This document shows positions 12,256-34,300 of a stretch of 64,000 nucleotides of DNA, one piece after another (position 1 is the first letter of the stretch; every line of letters begins with the position of its first letter). The stretch is taken from positions 1,533,428-1,597,427 of the forward strand of contig OX442432.1 in the NCBI GenBank assembly GCA_949361645.1, read 5' to 3'. The notes beneath the pieces are model-generated. The model saw only the letters and a program-made list of their open reading frames with translations, did not search any database and had not been told where the DNA came from. Both the position numbers and the translations under genes were made by a program. The DNA comes from Spongilla lacustris. Its lineage: Eukaryota > Porifera > Demospongiae > Spongillida > Spongillidae.

Positions 12256-13124
12256 ATGGTGTATGCTAAAGTCACCGACGGAAAGGAAATCCGCAAGTTT
12301 CGAGTTGACTCTGATGTTACCTTTGATGCTCTGAAGAAGCAGATAGCAGGTCTGTTCCCAAGCCTGGCCGATGGAGCGGACTTCAATGTACAATATAGGG
12401 ATGCTGACGGAGACGTCATTTCAATATCCACCGACGAGGAAGTTAGAACTGCCCTGAGCCACCTGTCGTCCAACGAGACGTGGCTGCTACAAGCAGTTCG
12501 AATACCAAAACGCGCACAGCGGGTATCGAGTCGTGGAGCTGCCACCAAAACTGCGAGCCGGGATGTAGCTCCATTTGGCGGCTTTGGTGGAAGTATTCTC
12601 GGGCGCATCTTGGACGATATATGAACCCGTTCTGGACCCCAGCAACGTCTGTAGTAGGTTGGAGCGATCCTTCTGGACGATCGGAGGAACTGGAGAAGGA
12701 GTGGAAGCGTCAGACGGAACAGCTTCGCAAGATGCAGGAAGACCACATGAAGCAATTTGAGGAGCAGAGAAAGAAGGCGGAGGCTGACCTTCAAAAGGCG
12801 CTGAAGGAGGAACGAAGCGGCAGCGGAGGCGAAGTGGCGAAGAGTGGTGAACCCAAGTGGCACGTCCAGACATTTGGTTCCTGGGACCCTCAGGTGATGG
12901 AGAGTCCCCATGGTACCAGGACGGTAATTGGTCCAGTCGGTTACCGCATGTACTGGGGCTACTCAGATCCCGAGGAGCCGAAGTCCCAAGGAGACCAGTC
13001 AACACAGCAGCAAGGGAACCAGAAGAAGGAAGAAACCAAGCCAACAGCACAGCAGCAAGGGGACCAGAAGAAGGAAGAGACCAAGCCAGCGGAGACCACT
13101 CCTGCTCAACCGACCACCAATTAA
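12256..13124 (+). pseudogene. PB1-domain paralogue 2, split by a 2-nt frame change
   Basis: Close paralogue of the 10444-11301 gene in the opposite orientation. The first frame (12256-12624) gives the whole PB1 domain and stops right after LGRILDDI. The remaining protein (NPFWTPATSVVGW, coiled coil, WHVQTFGSWDPQVMESPHG, QQQGNQKKEETKPTA tail) continues without interruption in a second frame to 13124. Against paralogue 1, the break is two extra bases in an ATATAT run at about 12617-12622. Everything on both sides is well conserved, including the tail. So either this is a very young lesion, an assembly indel in a dinucleotide run, or a gene now making a PB1-only product of about 122 residues. 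No splice signals explain it. Confidence 0.7.
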
Positions 13125-13355
13125 CGAATGGCTGATTTCAAGGCGCCGCGCATCCACCTGCTTAGAGAAATTGCAACTATACTATACTAACAGTAGGAAT
13201 CTGTGTGCACCTATAGGAAACAGGACACAGCTTTGCTGACTATAAACTGCATTGAGTAATTATACTGGCCGCAGTATGCATAGTATAGTCCATGTTGTGA
13301 ATCTGTTGTGATGTGACTATTATGAGCTTTTCATGTCCTGCATTTGCAGCGAGGG

Positions 13356-14350
13356 CTAGGGGGCATGTGTGGCTTCCCTTGGTATACAGGTTCTATAGGT
13401 AGTGCGGGAGGGCTGCATGGTGGCTATGCGTGCATTAAATACTATTCTGACACGAGCTCCGGCCATCTTGCTTCCGTAATGTCCAACCCACCGCTTTGTG
13501 TCCTTCCCACCGTCTGCAAATCGGACGTATCTGACGCCTTTCCCGTAATCTTTGAACTGATGTTGCATCTTGTGCCAAGGACCTCCTTGCCATTGTGCTG
13601 TTTCTTTGGGGGAAAAAAGAAGCTTCGATTTAATTCATTCGTGTGCTTGCATGCAGGTATCATCCAACAGGTCAACGCGCAGGTTGAAGATTGATCCACA
13701 ATCCCCTCGAGCGCAGTACCATTCCGTAATCTCGATAATCGGCTGCAATGCATCGAGGACTTCGCGAGAGAACCCGGCTCTCTCGTGCTCACGACAACAC
13801 CAATCAAACGAAGTGGCGTAACAGCTGGTGAGGCCTTCATTCTCCTTCATCATTTCGGAAGTACCAGTAATGACCACATATAGTCTGCTGACAGCTGGTA
13901 CTTCCTCTACTATCCAACCGCCGCCTACTCCTCTCCAACACCGCTCGGGTCGTTTCGATCGAAAAAAATCTTTACTAAACTCCGACCAACTCCTAGCGCT
14001 TAAAAACCACGGCTGTAGGCTCAGTTTACCGTCCACTACAGACCTGATAAAGTTGGGTCGGCACACTGTGTTGGTGCATAACTGAGACCAGTTCACGTGA
14101 GCGAGTTCCGCCGAAGTTGTGTGCTCGTTGCATTCTCAGTTGCCATATGTCTTCAACGAACTGTTTCCACGACGCACATACGCGCCTACAGGAGAGGACG
14201 ATAGACTAAGAGCTAGGCTGAAGTAGGTCGAAGATGAGAAAGATCACCTCCGGTGGAAAGACCAACAGCGGGTCAGAGACGCTGGAATCTCCCAGTGACG
14301 GTTGACGTTTGAGGCTCTCCTGAAGTTTCAATTGTCCTATAGACTCGAAG
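13356..14350 (-). pseudogene. F-box / FBA-domain protein (FBXO2/6/44-like), apparently broken
   Basis: SCF ubiquitin-ligase substrate adaptor with a glycoprotein-type FBA domain. On the minus strand an F-box is read from about 14290 (LLVFPPEVIFLIFDLLQP) into VCASWKQFVEDIW, but an in-frame TAG at about 14207 interrupts it. The FBA domain follows in another frame (14096 to about 13660): GGWIVEEVP, YATSFDWCCREHERAGF, EVLDALQPIIEITEWYCARG. A second exon, 13356-13597, carries QFKDYGKGVRYVRFADGGKD and WVGHYGSKM, the family's C-terminal signature. The second exon's acceptor looks sound, but the matching donor could not be fixed. The nonsense codon plus frame change suggest a pseudogene; assembly error is the alternative. 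The start is not identified. Confidence 0.65.
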
Positions 14351-14796
14351 CATTTCAAAAAGACGGGTCTAGTCAATAGTAGCTACGCCCACAACATGCA
14401 TGAAAGCAACTCGCACGTGCTACAATATGTGTTTCTAGTAATACATTCTCTATAAGAAAGTTGGTGGTATATTTTTGGGGCAAATGGGCAATAGTCGAGT
14501 AAAAACAAGTAAGGAAAAACGAGAAATTGTCCTATTTTAGCACACATTATAGGACATTACGTTGTTCGTGTGGTAAACTTCTTTTTACTATATATAAACC
14601 ACTACATGTATTGCCTACAAATAGCACTAACTTTCTAATAGAGAATGTTTTTATTTGTTTCATTTATAACTGGATGCTTTCAACAGTCGGGTTTGAATAC
14701 AATCTAAATCAGGGGCGTGGTCTACATGTGCAATAAGCATATTTAATAAATAAGCTTAATTTAACAGCTGCGTGTACACGTGTGTAACTTATATGT
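14351..14796. other. Non-coding, nothing recognised
   Basis: AT-rich intergenic stretch without supported features. Confidence 0.4.
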
Positions 14797-14955
14797 TAAA
14801 GCTGCATGATTTCGGGGCGGGGGCCAAAGTGATAGGCACGGGCGCGGGAAGGGATACGCAGGTGCTGGGTGGGATAGGGGCAAGCTGGGAGCACTTGATC
14901 ACTGCTACTTCACTCTGCCCAGCCATCTTGGCCTTGGGGAAATCACGCCAAATGG
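14797..14955 (+). pseudogene. Left remnant of a decayed retroelement ORF
   Basis: Short reading frame with HDFGAGAK and GAGRDTQ words, joined across the hAT-like insertion to the better recognised piece at 17378. Assignment to a retroelement rests mostly on that right-hand piece. Confidence 0.3.
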
Positions 14956-15480
14956 CTGGTGCACAGTGGCGGATCTATAGGAATGGGGCTATAGGGGGGG
15001 GAGGGGCGGCCGGGGGCGGGGCCCACTCACTCACCAGCAAGGGGGTATGGGGGAGCGCTGTAAGCTCCCCCATCGGGGCCTGGGGCTCCGCCCCAGAAGC
15101 TTTCACATTTTTCGCTTCAAAGCCGCTAAAAATCAGCGTATTCGCAGCGCAGTGAAAGAATTTACATACGCGCGAAAGACAACGAAGTTTATTGCGACAA
15201 CGCGCCTCGTAACGGTCGTCAACAGGCGTCTAAGAATATTGGATATGCTCGCGTGAGCAAACCGTACTTCTCTATATTGTCGTTGTGATGTATGTAAATC
15301 GCTTTAGAGGTATATGGTGATGCAGCAATTGAAGCAGCAGCAGCTGTGAAAATGTACGGAACGGTGCACCTAATTAAACCTTTAGTGACAATCGGTAGAC
15401 CATGTGCTTGTACATTTAAAGACTGAAACTTTATTATTTTTAATTATGATCGTGATTCAGTTAAGTTGGTATACACCTAT

Positions 15481-15996
15481 CAGTGGCGTATAGGAAGGGA
15501 ATATAGAGTGCAGCGGCCAACAAAGGTGGTTCCCCCGCCTCCCCGGGGAGGGTACGGGAGGGGGGGCACCCCTCCCGGCCAGCTAGGGGCACGGGGGAGC
15601 GCTGTAAGCTCCCCCATCGGGGTCTGCATGGGGCGGAGCCCTAGAAGCCAACGCTTTTTGTGTAGAAAACCCCCCCAAAACAACGCTAAAACTGTAACCA
15701 GGTTAATTTGTTTTGAGACCTTGCCTCTGCGCATGTAATATAAAATACAAAACGGCTATATAGTGCAGCCAAGGCCACTTTTGGTAACCGTTGTACACTG
15801 GGTAGCCTAGCTTGAGCTAGCTCTCGCGATCGATTTGAAGACCACTTGCATGTCATTAACTATAGCAGCAATTGCTCAGCTATAATTGAATTGATACATG
15901 CGCGCTTGTGAACCTATTATTATAATATATTTTTTGTTGTTGTGAAAAAGTGCAGCGGCCATGGCCGCTGCTGCCGCCCCAGCTCCTACACCACTG
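15481..15996. mobile_element. Nested element related to the 14964 hAT-like element
   Basis: Ends CAGTGGCGTA... and ...TACACCACTG, flanked by the 5-bp repeat CCTAT on both sides. Its left part shares the block GGGGGAGCGCTGTAAGCTCC with the outer element (15050 region versus 15594 region), so it is a member of the same family that jumped into a relative. Confidence 0.65.
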
Positions 15997-16114
15997 CCTA
16001 TGCACATGCAGGCAAGATTTCGAAGGAACGAATAAAACGTTCGCGGTTATTAAATAAAATTTCCGGTAATCACTGAAACTTTTAAGAAATTGCCGCCCCC
16101 CCCCCCCCCCCCCC

Positions 16115-17036
16115 CAGTGGCGTATTTAGGGGGGGGGGCTCAGGGGGCTAAGGCACCCCCCTCCGACCCAAGAATGAATATAATTAAAATAATCAAATAG
16201 TGAGTACGCTCATAATTTCCCTTCGAAGGCATATACGTACGCTTTAGCGCGGTATTTTAATTCAATTCACTTCTATTATTAACATCACTATATAAGATTA
16301 CCGTAAAGTCCACTCTGCCCCCACCGAAAAAAAATGTCTCGTGTTTAAACGAGCTCGAGTGTATTTTCGTAATCATGCATAAACGCAGCTGCATGCGTGC
16401 CGTTCTTTAAAATCCTGTTGCCTGGAGTACCAGCTTTTTCCTGAAATGCTAGACAGGATGTCGGAAGCGTTAACGATTACGAAGATGCGCTAGTTTAAAA
16501 CACGAGACATTTTTTCGTTGGGACATGTATATACATAGTTGGATTCCGTTGACTGTTAGTCGTCTTCCAGCTGAAAAGCGCATTTTAGTTACTACTTCGT
16601 CAACCACTTGAAGCCAGGTGCTGATTACATGCACTTTTACGATATAAATGGCTCTAAATTTATCCTTGGCATGGATACAGTTTCAGAAGTTTGCAGATCT
16701 CCATCAGTAGATTGTATCCACAGTATTAAAGCTGCATTGCTGGCAAATGCCAGAGCGCTTATCGGTATTCACAATATACTCGGCGGATCATTTAGTGTGC
16801 TAATGCGCTCTTCGGCGGCTTCTGGATATACAATTATACATGTATATGCCTGTACCCTATTAGTGTATGCGCTCGGCGCCATCCTTGGCGATTGCAGACA
16901 TTCTTGCCGATTGAGCCGTTGTACATGTATTTTTGTTAAACTATACTGCTGAGTGAGCGTGGTTGCAAAAAATTTCGCGCGCTGCGCGCGCTATCCGTTC
17001 GGCACCCCCCTCCTTCAATTTCTGGATACGCGCCTG
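16115..17036. mobile_element. Second nested CAGTGGCG/CAGGCGCG-ended element
   Basis: The left end is CAGTGGCGTATTTAGGGG. The right end, read inward, is CAGGCGCGTATCCAG. Both are followed by matching G-rich/CACCCCCCTCC words. It sits in a poly-C tract, so the target duplication is C-only and cannot be sized. Confidence 0.6.
16317..16521. repeat. Small inverted repeat inside the nested element
   Basis: About 30 bp at 16319-16350 (AAAAAAAATGTCTCGTGTTT) recurs as its complement at 16490-16520, separated by about 140 bp. It may be a further nested foldback. Confidence 0.6.
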
Positions 17037-17120
17037 CCCCCCCCCACACACACACACACAAAAGGTGTGCTTTCTAGATGCGCGTGCGTTACGTACGGTA
17101 GGAAGTGCGCGCGCACACGT

Positions 17121-17151
<31 letters not shown>

Positions 17152-17377
17152 CGGCAAATTCATGACAGGGGCGGCATTTAATATGAATGGGGGGGGCGGC
17201 CGCCCCCCCCCCCCCCCCCAAGGCTATGCTAGATCCGCCACTGCTGGTGCAGAGGCCCGCATGCTTCTCTCCAATTAGTGGTGTATAACACTGCGTATTG
17301 AGACGTTAACACGTATACGCAATAACGTCTATATACACACTGTTATACAGTAGTGTATAACAATACTTTTTCATAGT

Positions 17378-17600
17378 GCAATGGTCCCAACCAAACGCCA
17401 AGAATTGGGGTGGGCTTGCTTTCCCTTAGCAGTGGAGACCTTCAGCAATTGGGCTCATCTAACTGCACGAGTGATGCCGGCAACAGGGATAACAGGCGCT
17501 TTTCTTATTTCATTTCCTTTTCCACCTCTCTGCACGTCTACCGCGTTATTGTCATTTTCCCTCCCTGCCACGCGAAATCTAAAACTAAACCACACTGATA
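17378..17600 (+). pseudogene. C-terminal fragment of a retroelement ORF
   Basis: The reading QELGWACFPLAVETFSNW resembles the short conserved stretch found after the reverse transcriptase in many invertebrate non-LTR-type ORFs (K-ELGW-CIPLAVE-YG-WG), as I recall it. There is no further conserved domain, and the frame is short. The hAT-like element split this ORF from its left part. Confidence 0.45.
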
Positions 17601-17751
17601 TGAGGTATGTTGGGCAGGGGGTGGGACTCCTGCTATGGAAGAACAAGAAGTACAAATATTTACAGGTCACTTGAGACAAATCTACAAGTTCCAAGATGCT
17701 TTGACACACATGGCAAGTTCCCTCATTAAATGGAGAGTGGTAATGGTTACG

Positions 17752-29941
<12,190 letters not shown>

Positions 29942-30029
29942 GCGCTTGTCTTGGCCCCAGACCCAATTCCAGAGTTACGCCGATTCCTGCGTGAAAATTA
30001 AATATGCTGCGCATTATTTAGAACAATAT
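29942..30029. promoter_or_regulatory. Putative bidirectional promoter TADA2A/MRPL40
   Basis: Only 88 bases separate the divergent ATGs of TADA2A (29941, minus) and MRPL40 (30030, plus). No TATA box is evident. If the ZZ-finger exons of TADA2A exist further upstream, this would not be its promoter. Confidence 0.4.
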
Positions 30030-30563
30030 ATGGCTCAGTGGTTGTCATCTGTTCGGGCGGCACTTCAGAGATGCCCTTCGGTTCACCCCTTTCTCTACGT
30101 CCAAATCCGCGGAAAGAAGCAAGTGAAACCGGACAAATCGCGGAAGTCGAAGAGGGAGCTACAGAAGGAGATGATGAGGGACTACATGAAGAAAGCCGAG
30201 CTGGACAAACTGGTGCGAGATGCAACGCTGAAAGCCGCTAAGAAAGGGGAGGCACTAGACCCGGAAATGTTGAACCCCATTCGAAAGAGGGCGCCAGTTG
30301 TGTTAACGGAAGAAGAGCAGGAGCAAAGGTTTTTGATGGTGAAGGCATGGAGCAGGCTGCAGATGGAAAAGCACAAAAAGGAACAGATTTTCCTCCAAGG
30401 CGTATTGCACTGCAGACGGCAGGCTTTGAGTGAACTAAAGAGAGTGTCTTTCCCTCTTTATGTGAAGGCTCTAGAACTGAAGCCTGACTTGTTTCCATTT
30501 GAATGCCTGGGACCCACAGCAACCCCTCCTTTGTCAGGTTATACACCCCCAGATCCAGAGTAG
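30030..30563 (+). CDS. MRPL40: Mitochondrial large-subunit ribosomal protein mL40
   Basis: 177-residue single-exon protein. The N-terminus MAQWLSSVRAALQRCPSVHP is basic and amphipathic, fitting a mitochondrial presequence. Family features follow: a Lys/Arg-rich helix (KPDKSRKSKRELQKEMMRDY), RAPVVLTEEEQEQRFLMVKA, WSRLQMEKHKKEQ, then LSELKRVSFPLYVKALELKP and DLFPFECLGPTATPPLSGYT. This is the conserved C-terminal mL40 block ending in a Pro-rich YxPPxPE. The frame is open further upstream to 29850, but ATG 30030 gives the best presequence. Length is close to family members (about 200). It shares an upstream region with TADA2A. Confidence 0.88.
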   Translation: MAQWLSSVRAALQRCPSVHPFLYVQIRGKKQVKPDKSRKSKRELQKEMMRDYMKKAELDKLVRDATLKAAKKGEALDPEMLNPIRKRAPVVLTEEEQEQRFLMVKAWSRLQMEKHKKEQIFLQGVLHCRRQALSELKRVSFPLYVKALELKPDLFPFECLGPTATPPLSGYTPPDPE

Positions 30564-30788
30564 CTTGTACGTATCAATTTGAATGTGTACTTGTTTTATA
30601 AGGTATAATACTTCACGGCATTACATCATCAGATATCACAATGAATATGATTGCATACATCGGAGCTTTCACTTTTTAAAAACATGATTCGTATCACTGG
30701 TAGTATAGAATAGATCGGTGTCAATTTCCCGAATATTGTAATGGTCCGGTCCCTGTGGATGACGGCTGCATATAGAGAGCACGGATAA

Positions 30789-31154
30789 TCAGTAGCGCAG
30801 TGTCCAGTCAGAAAAATGTCCGGAGTAGTGATCCAGAGGCTGACAAAGAGTGGTAGTTATCGTGGTCGTGTGACCTGCTGGGGCCGTTACGTAGGGGCAG
30901 GGAAAATGCTCGAAGGCCATCGAGACTGGCGCGTTGATGACAGTGTCGACTAATGCAATGTCTAGTTCGACGTAAGATGGCATCTCTTCCTGCATGTACA
31001 TGAAGGGGAACGGATGGGGCACAAAGCACACAACAGCAGCTTCCTTCTGAATCAGTGACGTCAGAAACAAAAGCGACCGCGTATTCGGTTCCGATTGAGA
31101 AGGCAGGACTCCCTCATCCGGATCCCGCACTTCCCCGGTTTCGTGGTTGCACAT
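30789..31154 (-). CDS. Unrecognised 121-residue ORF
   Basis: Open from ATG 31154 to the stop at 30789, between MRPL40 and the 3' end of TET-A. The composition is protein-like, with a hydrophobic core (SLLFLTSLIQKEAAVVCFVP, PFPFMYMQEEMPSYVELDIA) and no low complexity. I recognise no family. It could be a single-exon gene, or an exon of one whose other parts I cannot see. Confidence 0.4.
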   Translation of the reverse strand: MCNHETGEVRDPDEGVLPSQSEPNTRSLLFLTSLIQKEAAVVCFVPHPFPFMYMQEEMPSYVELDIALVDTVINAPVSMAFEHFPCPYVTAPAGHTTTITTTLCQPLDHYSGHFSDWTLRY

Positions 31155-31317
31155 CCTATCGTTTTGTTATTAAATACGCGTTTACTTTATAACATGGGTG
31201 ATATAAAATAATATACATGTATTGCTGTCAAAAAACAAGATAATATTAATTTAAATAAAAAAACTAAAATAGTTCACTATGTTTGGATAGTCTAAAGACT
31301 AAGAAAAGAAAAAAACT

Positions 31318-34300
31318 TTACAACCAACGTGAGAAGTTTCCAGATAAGAACATATTAGGTTTGGCGGTAGAAAATGAGAGAGTATTTGTGAAACTAGTTG
31401 ACGTAGACACAAAATTACAAGGATAGTGCTGCTGCTGTATTTGAGCAGGGACAATTCGCTTCTCATCCCTGTCAATCTTCTGGATTGGGAACTCAAGATA
31501 AAATGGTCCCTTCTCAAACTGCTGAAGCTGCAGTGCATTGGGGACCATGCCCACAATGTCATCGAACCTAAGCATGCCATTTACTAGCAGTGGTGTGCCT
31601 TCAAAGCAGTCTGAACTGCAGCTAAATATGGCCTCAAGGGTATCCGTCGTGGTGGCAATGGAGGTAGGAACAGACTTCGGTGGAGGGTTGAACTGGAGTA
31701 CCCTGCCATTAAAAGTCCCGGACTTCACCTGGGAATCCAGCTCAGGATCAAGCTCGGGAGGCTCTCGCTCTTCTGCTTCCTCCTCCCCAGGTTCTTCTCT
31801 CTGCTCCCCTTCCTGGTCGTGCCCCTGACTTTCCTGCGCCTTGTCCCTCAACTTTTGTTTTTCTGCCTCCTCATGAATGCCATGCTGCCGCCTGACCAAT
31901 GACTTGTGCTGGTAGAAGACAATGCTGATCCTGGTAGGTTTTTTGCGACAAGGGTTCTTCACTGGTGTGGTTGCATGAAGCTCCCTTTTAGCACACTCTA
32001 TCAGCAAAGAGCCATGTGTCAGTGCCATGGCAACACCTCCAGATGTGGCGTTAAAGCGATTTGACAGGTTTGGACCTTTGTTGTCAGGTTGTGTTTGTGA
32101 GGAAGAAGAGGAGGAGGTGGCAGAGGCATCCATCACTGCACTGTCTTCCATCATCCTCGAGGTGTGCATTGGATGGGGGAGAGTGTTCATGGGGACAAGG
32201 GGTGGTGGTCTGGTCATAACTGGTGCCTGATCCAAGTGGGCATGTCCGTTCTGATGTGTGGCTGGTGCACCCACCTCAGAGAGGGGAGTGCCTGAGGGAG
32301 AGAAGGCAAGGGGGTGCTGTGGAGTATCCGTGGGAGATGAGTAAGAGTGGCAGCTCCCGGGAGACTCCTGCATGGAGGAGGTGGGGGTAATGCAGCAACC
32401 GCTGTCTGTATCAGACAAGGTGCTCTCCTGGGTCAAGTAATGGCCTGGGACCACACCGTACCCACTGCCCTCACTGGAGAGCTTCTGCAGCTCAGGTAGC
32501 TTGTGGGTGTACCCATTGGAGGCGTCTTGCTGTGCTGGTCGCATCATCTTCAGTAATGGAGAAGGGGTGGGAGCGGTGGAGTTCAGTGTGTGCAGGGAGG
32601 GCAGGCTGGTGTATTGCTGCATCCTGGGGGGAGTCCCTTCCTGCATGCAGTATTGCGGAAGCAACATAAATGTCTGTCCCTGGGCCTGGGGAAGGGGCAT
32701 TGCTGATGATGGTGGTGGGTAATGTGAGGCTGATGGTTGGAAGGGAGGGAATGAGTTGTGACCAGATAGAGGAGGCTGAGAAAGGTTTGTCTGAGGTGCG
32801 ATGGTCTCAAAGTTTGATGAACAGTGAGGGTACATCCTTTGGGGTGCCATATGCGAAGCAGGAAGTGGGTGGAGGGATGTTTCGCTCGGAACAGGAGGTG
32901 GAGAATCATGAGGTGCAGTCATGTTGACCCTTTTCTCCACTGGCCTCACTTCAATGCCCTCGTCACTTGACTTTGGTGCATACTTTAATGTGTACAGAGG
33001 CAAAACGTGAAGTTGTTCATCTTCAGGATGTCTGTCCTGTTCAAGTGGTTTTAGGATGGTTAGTACCTGCAAGTGGTGAGAAATAGTGTACATGTAACAC
33101 ACACCAGAAATGATACTATCGACAATGCTAGAGCTCTGTGGCAAGCTTTCTACATGGCATGTCAAAAGCCTGTACAGTGTGTGGCTCAGTGTGGTGTAAT
33201 GATGTTTGTGAGAAGTTATAATAAAAGTTAGAGCTCTGCGACATAGCCACATTCTGTGCAGCATGGCATGTCAAAAGTGACTCCACCCAACAGGACAGAG
33301 AACCATATTGACCCCACCAAATGTCGTGGCCACACTGCATTGCCATTTTTTAAATAAAGATAACAAGACTATTTAGCTTGCAGTTGCCACTCAAGATGGT
33401 GGGGGTGAGCCCCTGACATCATGTACATAAGGTGTACCATCCCAAACAGGAAAGTGCTCGTCCATAGGTGACATATTTGACAGGTGACATATTTGACAGG
33501 TTACCCTGCCAAATTCATATTCTTATTGAAAGATGACTACTTCACTAAAAACGCTTGCTTCCGCTCAAACCCAGCCAAACCTTCATGTGGAACTGCATTA
33601 CGAGTATGTCAAGTGCCCGCCTTGACGTGAAACATAGAAAATTTGGGAATAGTTTACGAGAAAAGGGACCTAGCGTTTATTATAAAAAAAGTATAATAAA
33701 AATGCATTACGTTTGATTTGCCATAACTTTCGAACAGTTAACGCTATCAACTTCCTATTTTCAACACTTCATACTGCACCATTTCTCTATTGCACTTGCT
33801 CCGTGTCTGTATTGCAACGTTCGATACCCCCACTGGGTTCAAACCCGCCATAACTTTCGGTAGGAGTAGTCAATTCGCTTCAAATTCGGTTTGTAGGTAG
33901 AGAGGTCCTATACCTATCGATTTGTTCTGTTCGTTAATTTTTATGCTATCCGTTACGGAGATACAGTTGAACAAACTACGTGCACGTTTTCCCGCTTGAT
34001 TCGCGCCAATGTTATAATCCCCGCCTCCCCATACATTGAGCGGAACGCAATTTGCCCAAATCATTGGCGCGAATCGAGCGCGAAAATGGGCACGTAGTTT
34101 GTTCAACTGTATCTCCGTAATGGATGGCATAAAAATCAACGAACAGAACAAATCGATAGGTATAGGACTTCTCTACCTACAAACCGAATTTGAAGCGAAT
34201 TGACTACTCCTACCGAAAGTTATGGCGGGTTTGAACCCAGTGGGGTATCGAACGTTGCAATACTGACACGGAGCAAGTGCAAGACTCCAAAATGTATTTT

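Larger units (their letters stand above)
14964..17243. mobile_element. hAT-like DNA transposon, non-autonomous, with nested insertions
   Basis: Terminal inverted repeats: the left end begins CAGTGGCGGATCTA and the right end is its exact complement (TAGATCCGCCACTG, ending at 17243). Both continue into G- or C-rich sequence. It is flanked by a perfect 8-bp direct repeat CTGGTGCA (14956-14963 and 17244-17251), the size typical of hAT insertion. CAGTG-type ends are also usual for hAT. No transposase ORF is visible, and the interior is filled with at least two further elements (15481-15996 and 16115-17036). The host site is a decayed retroelement. Confidence 0.85.
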
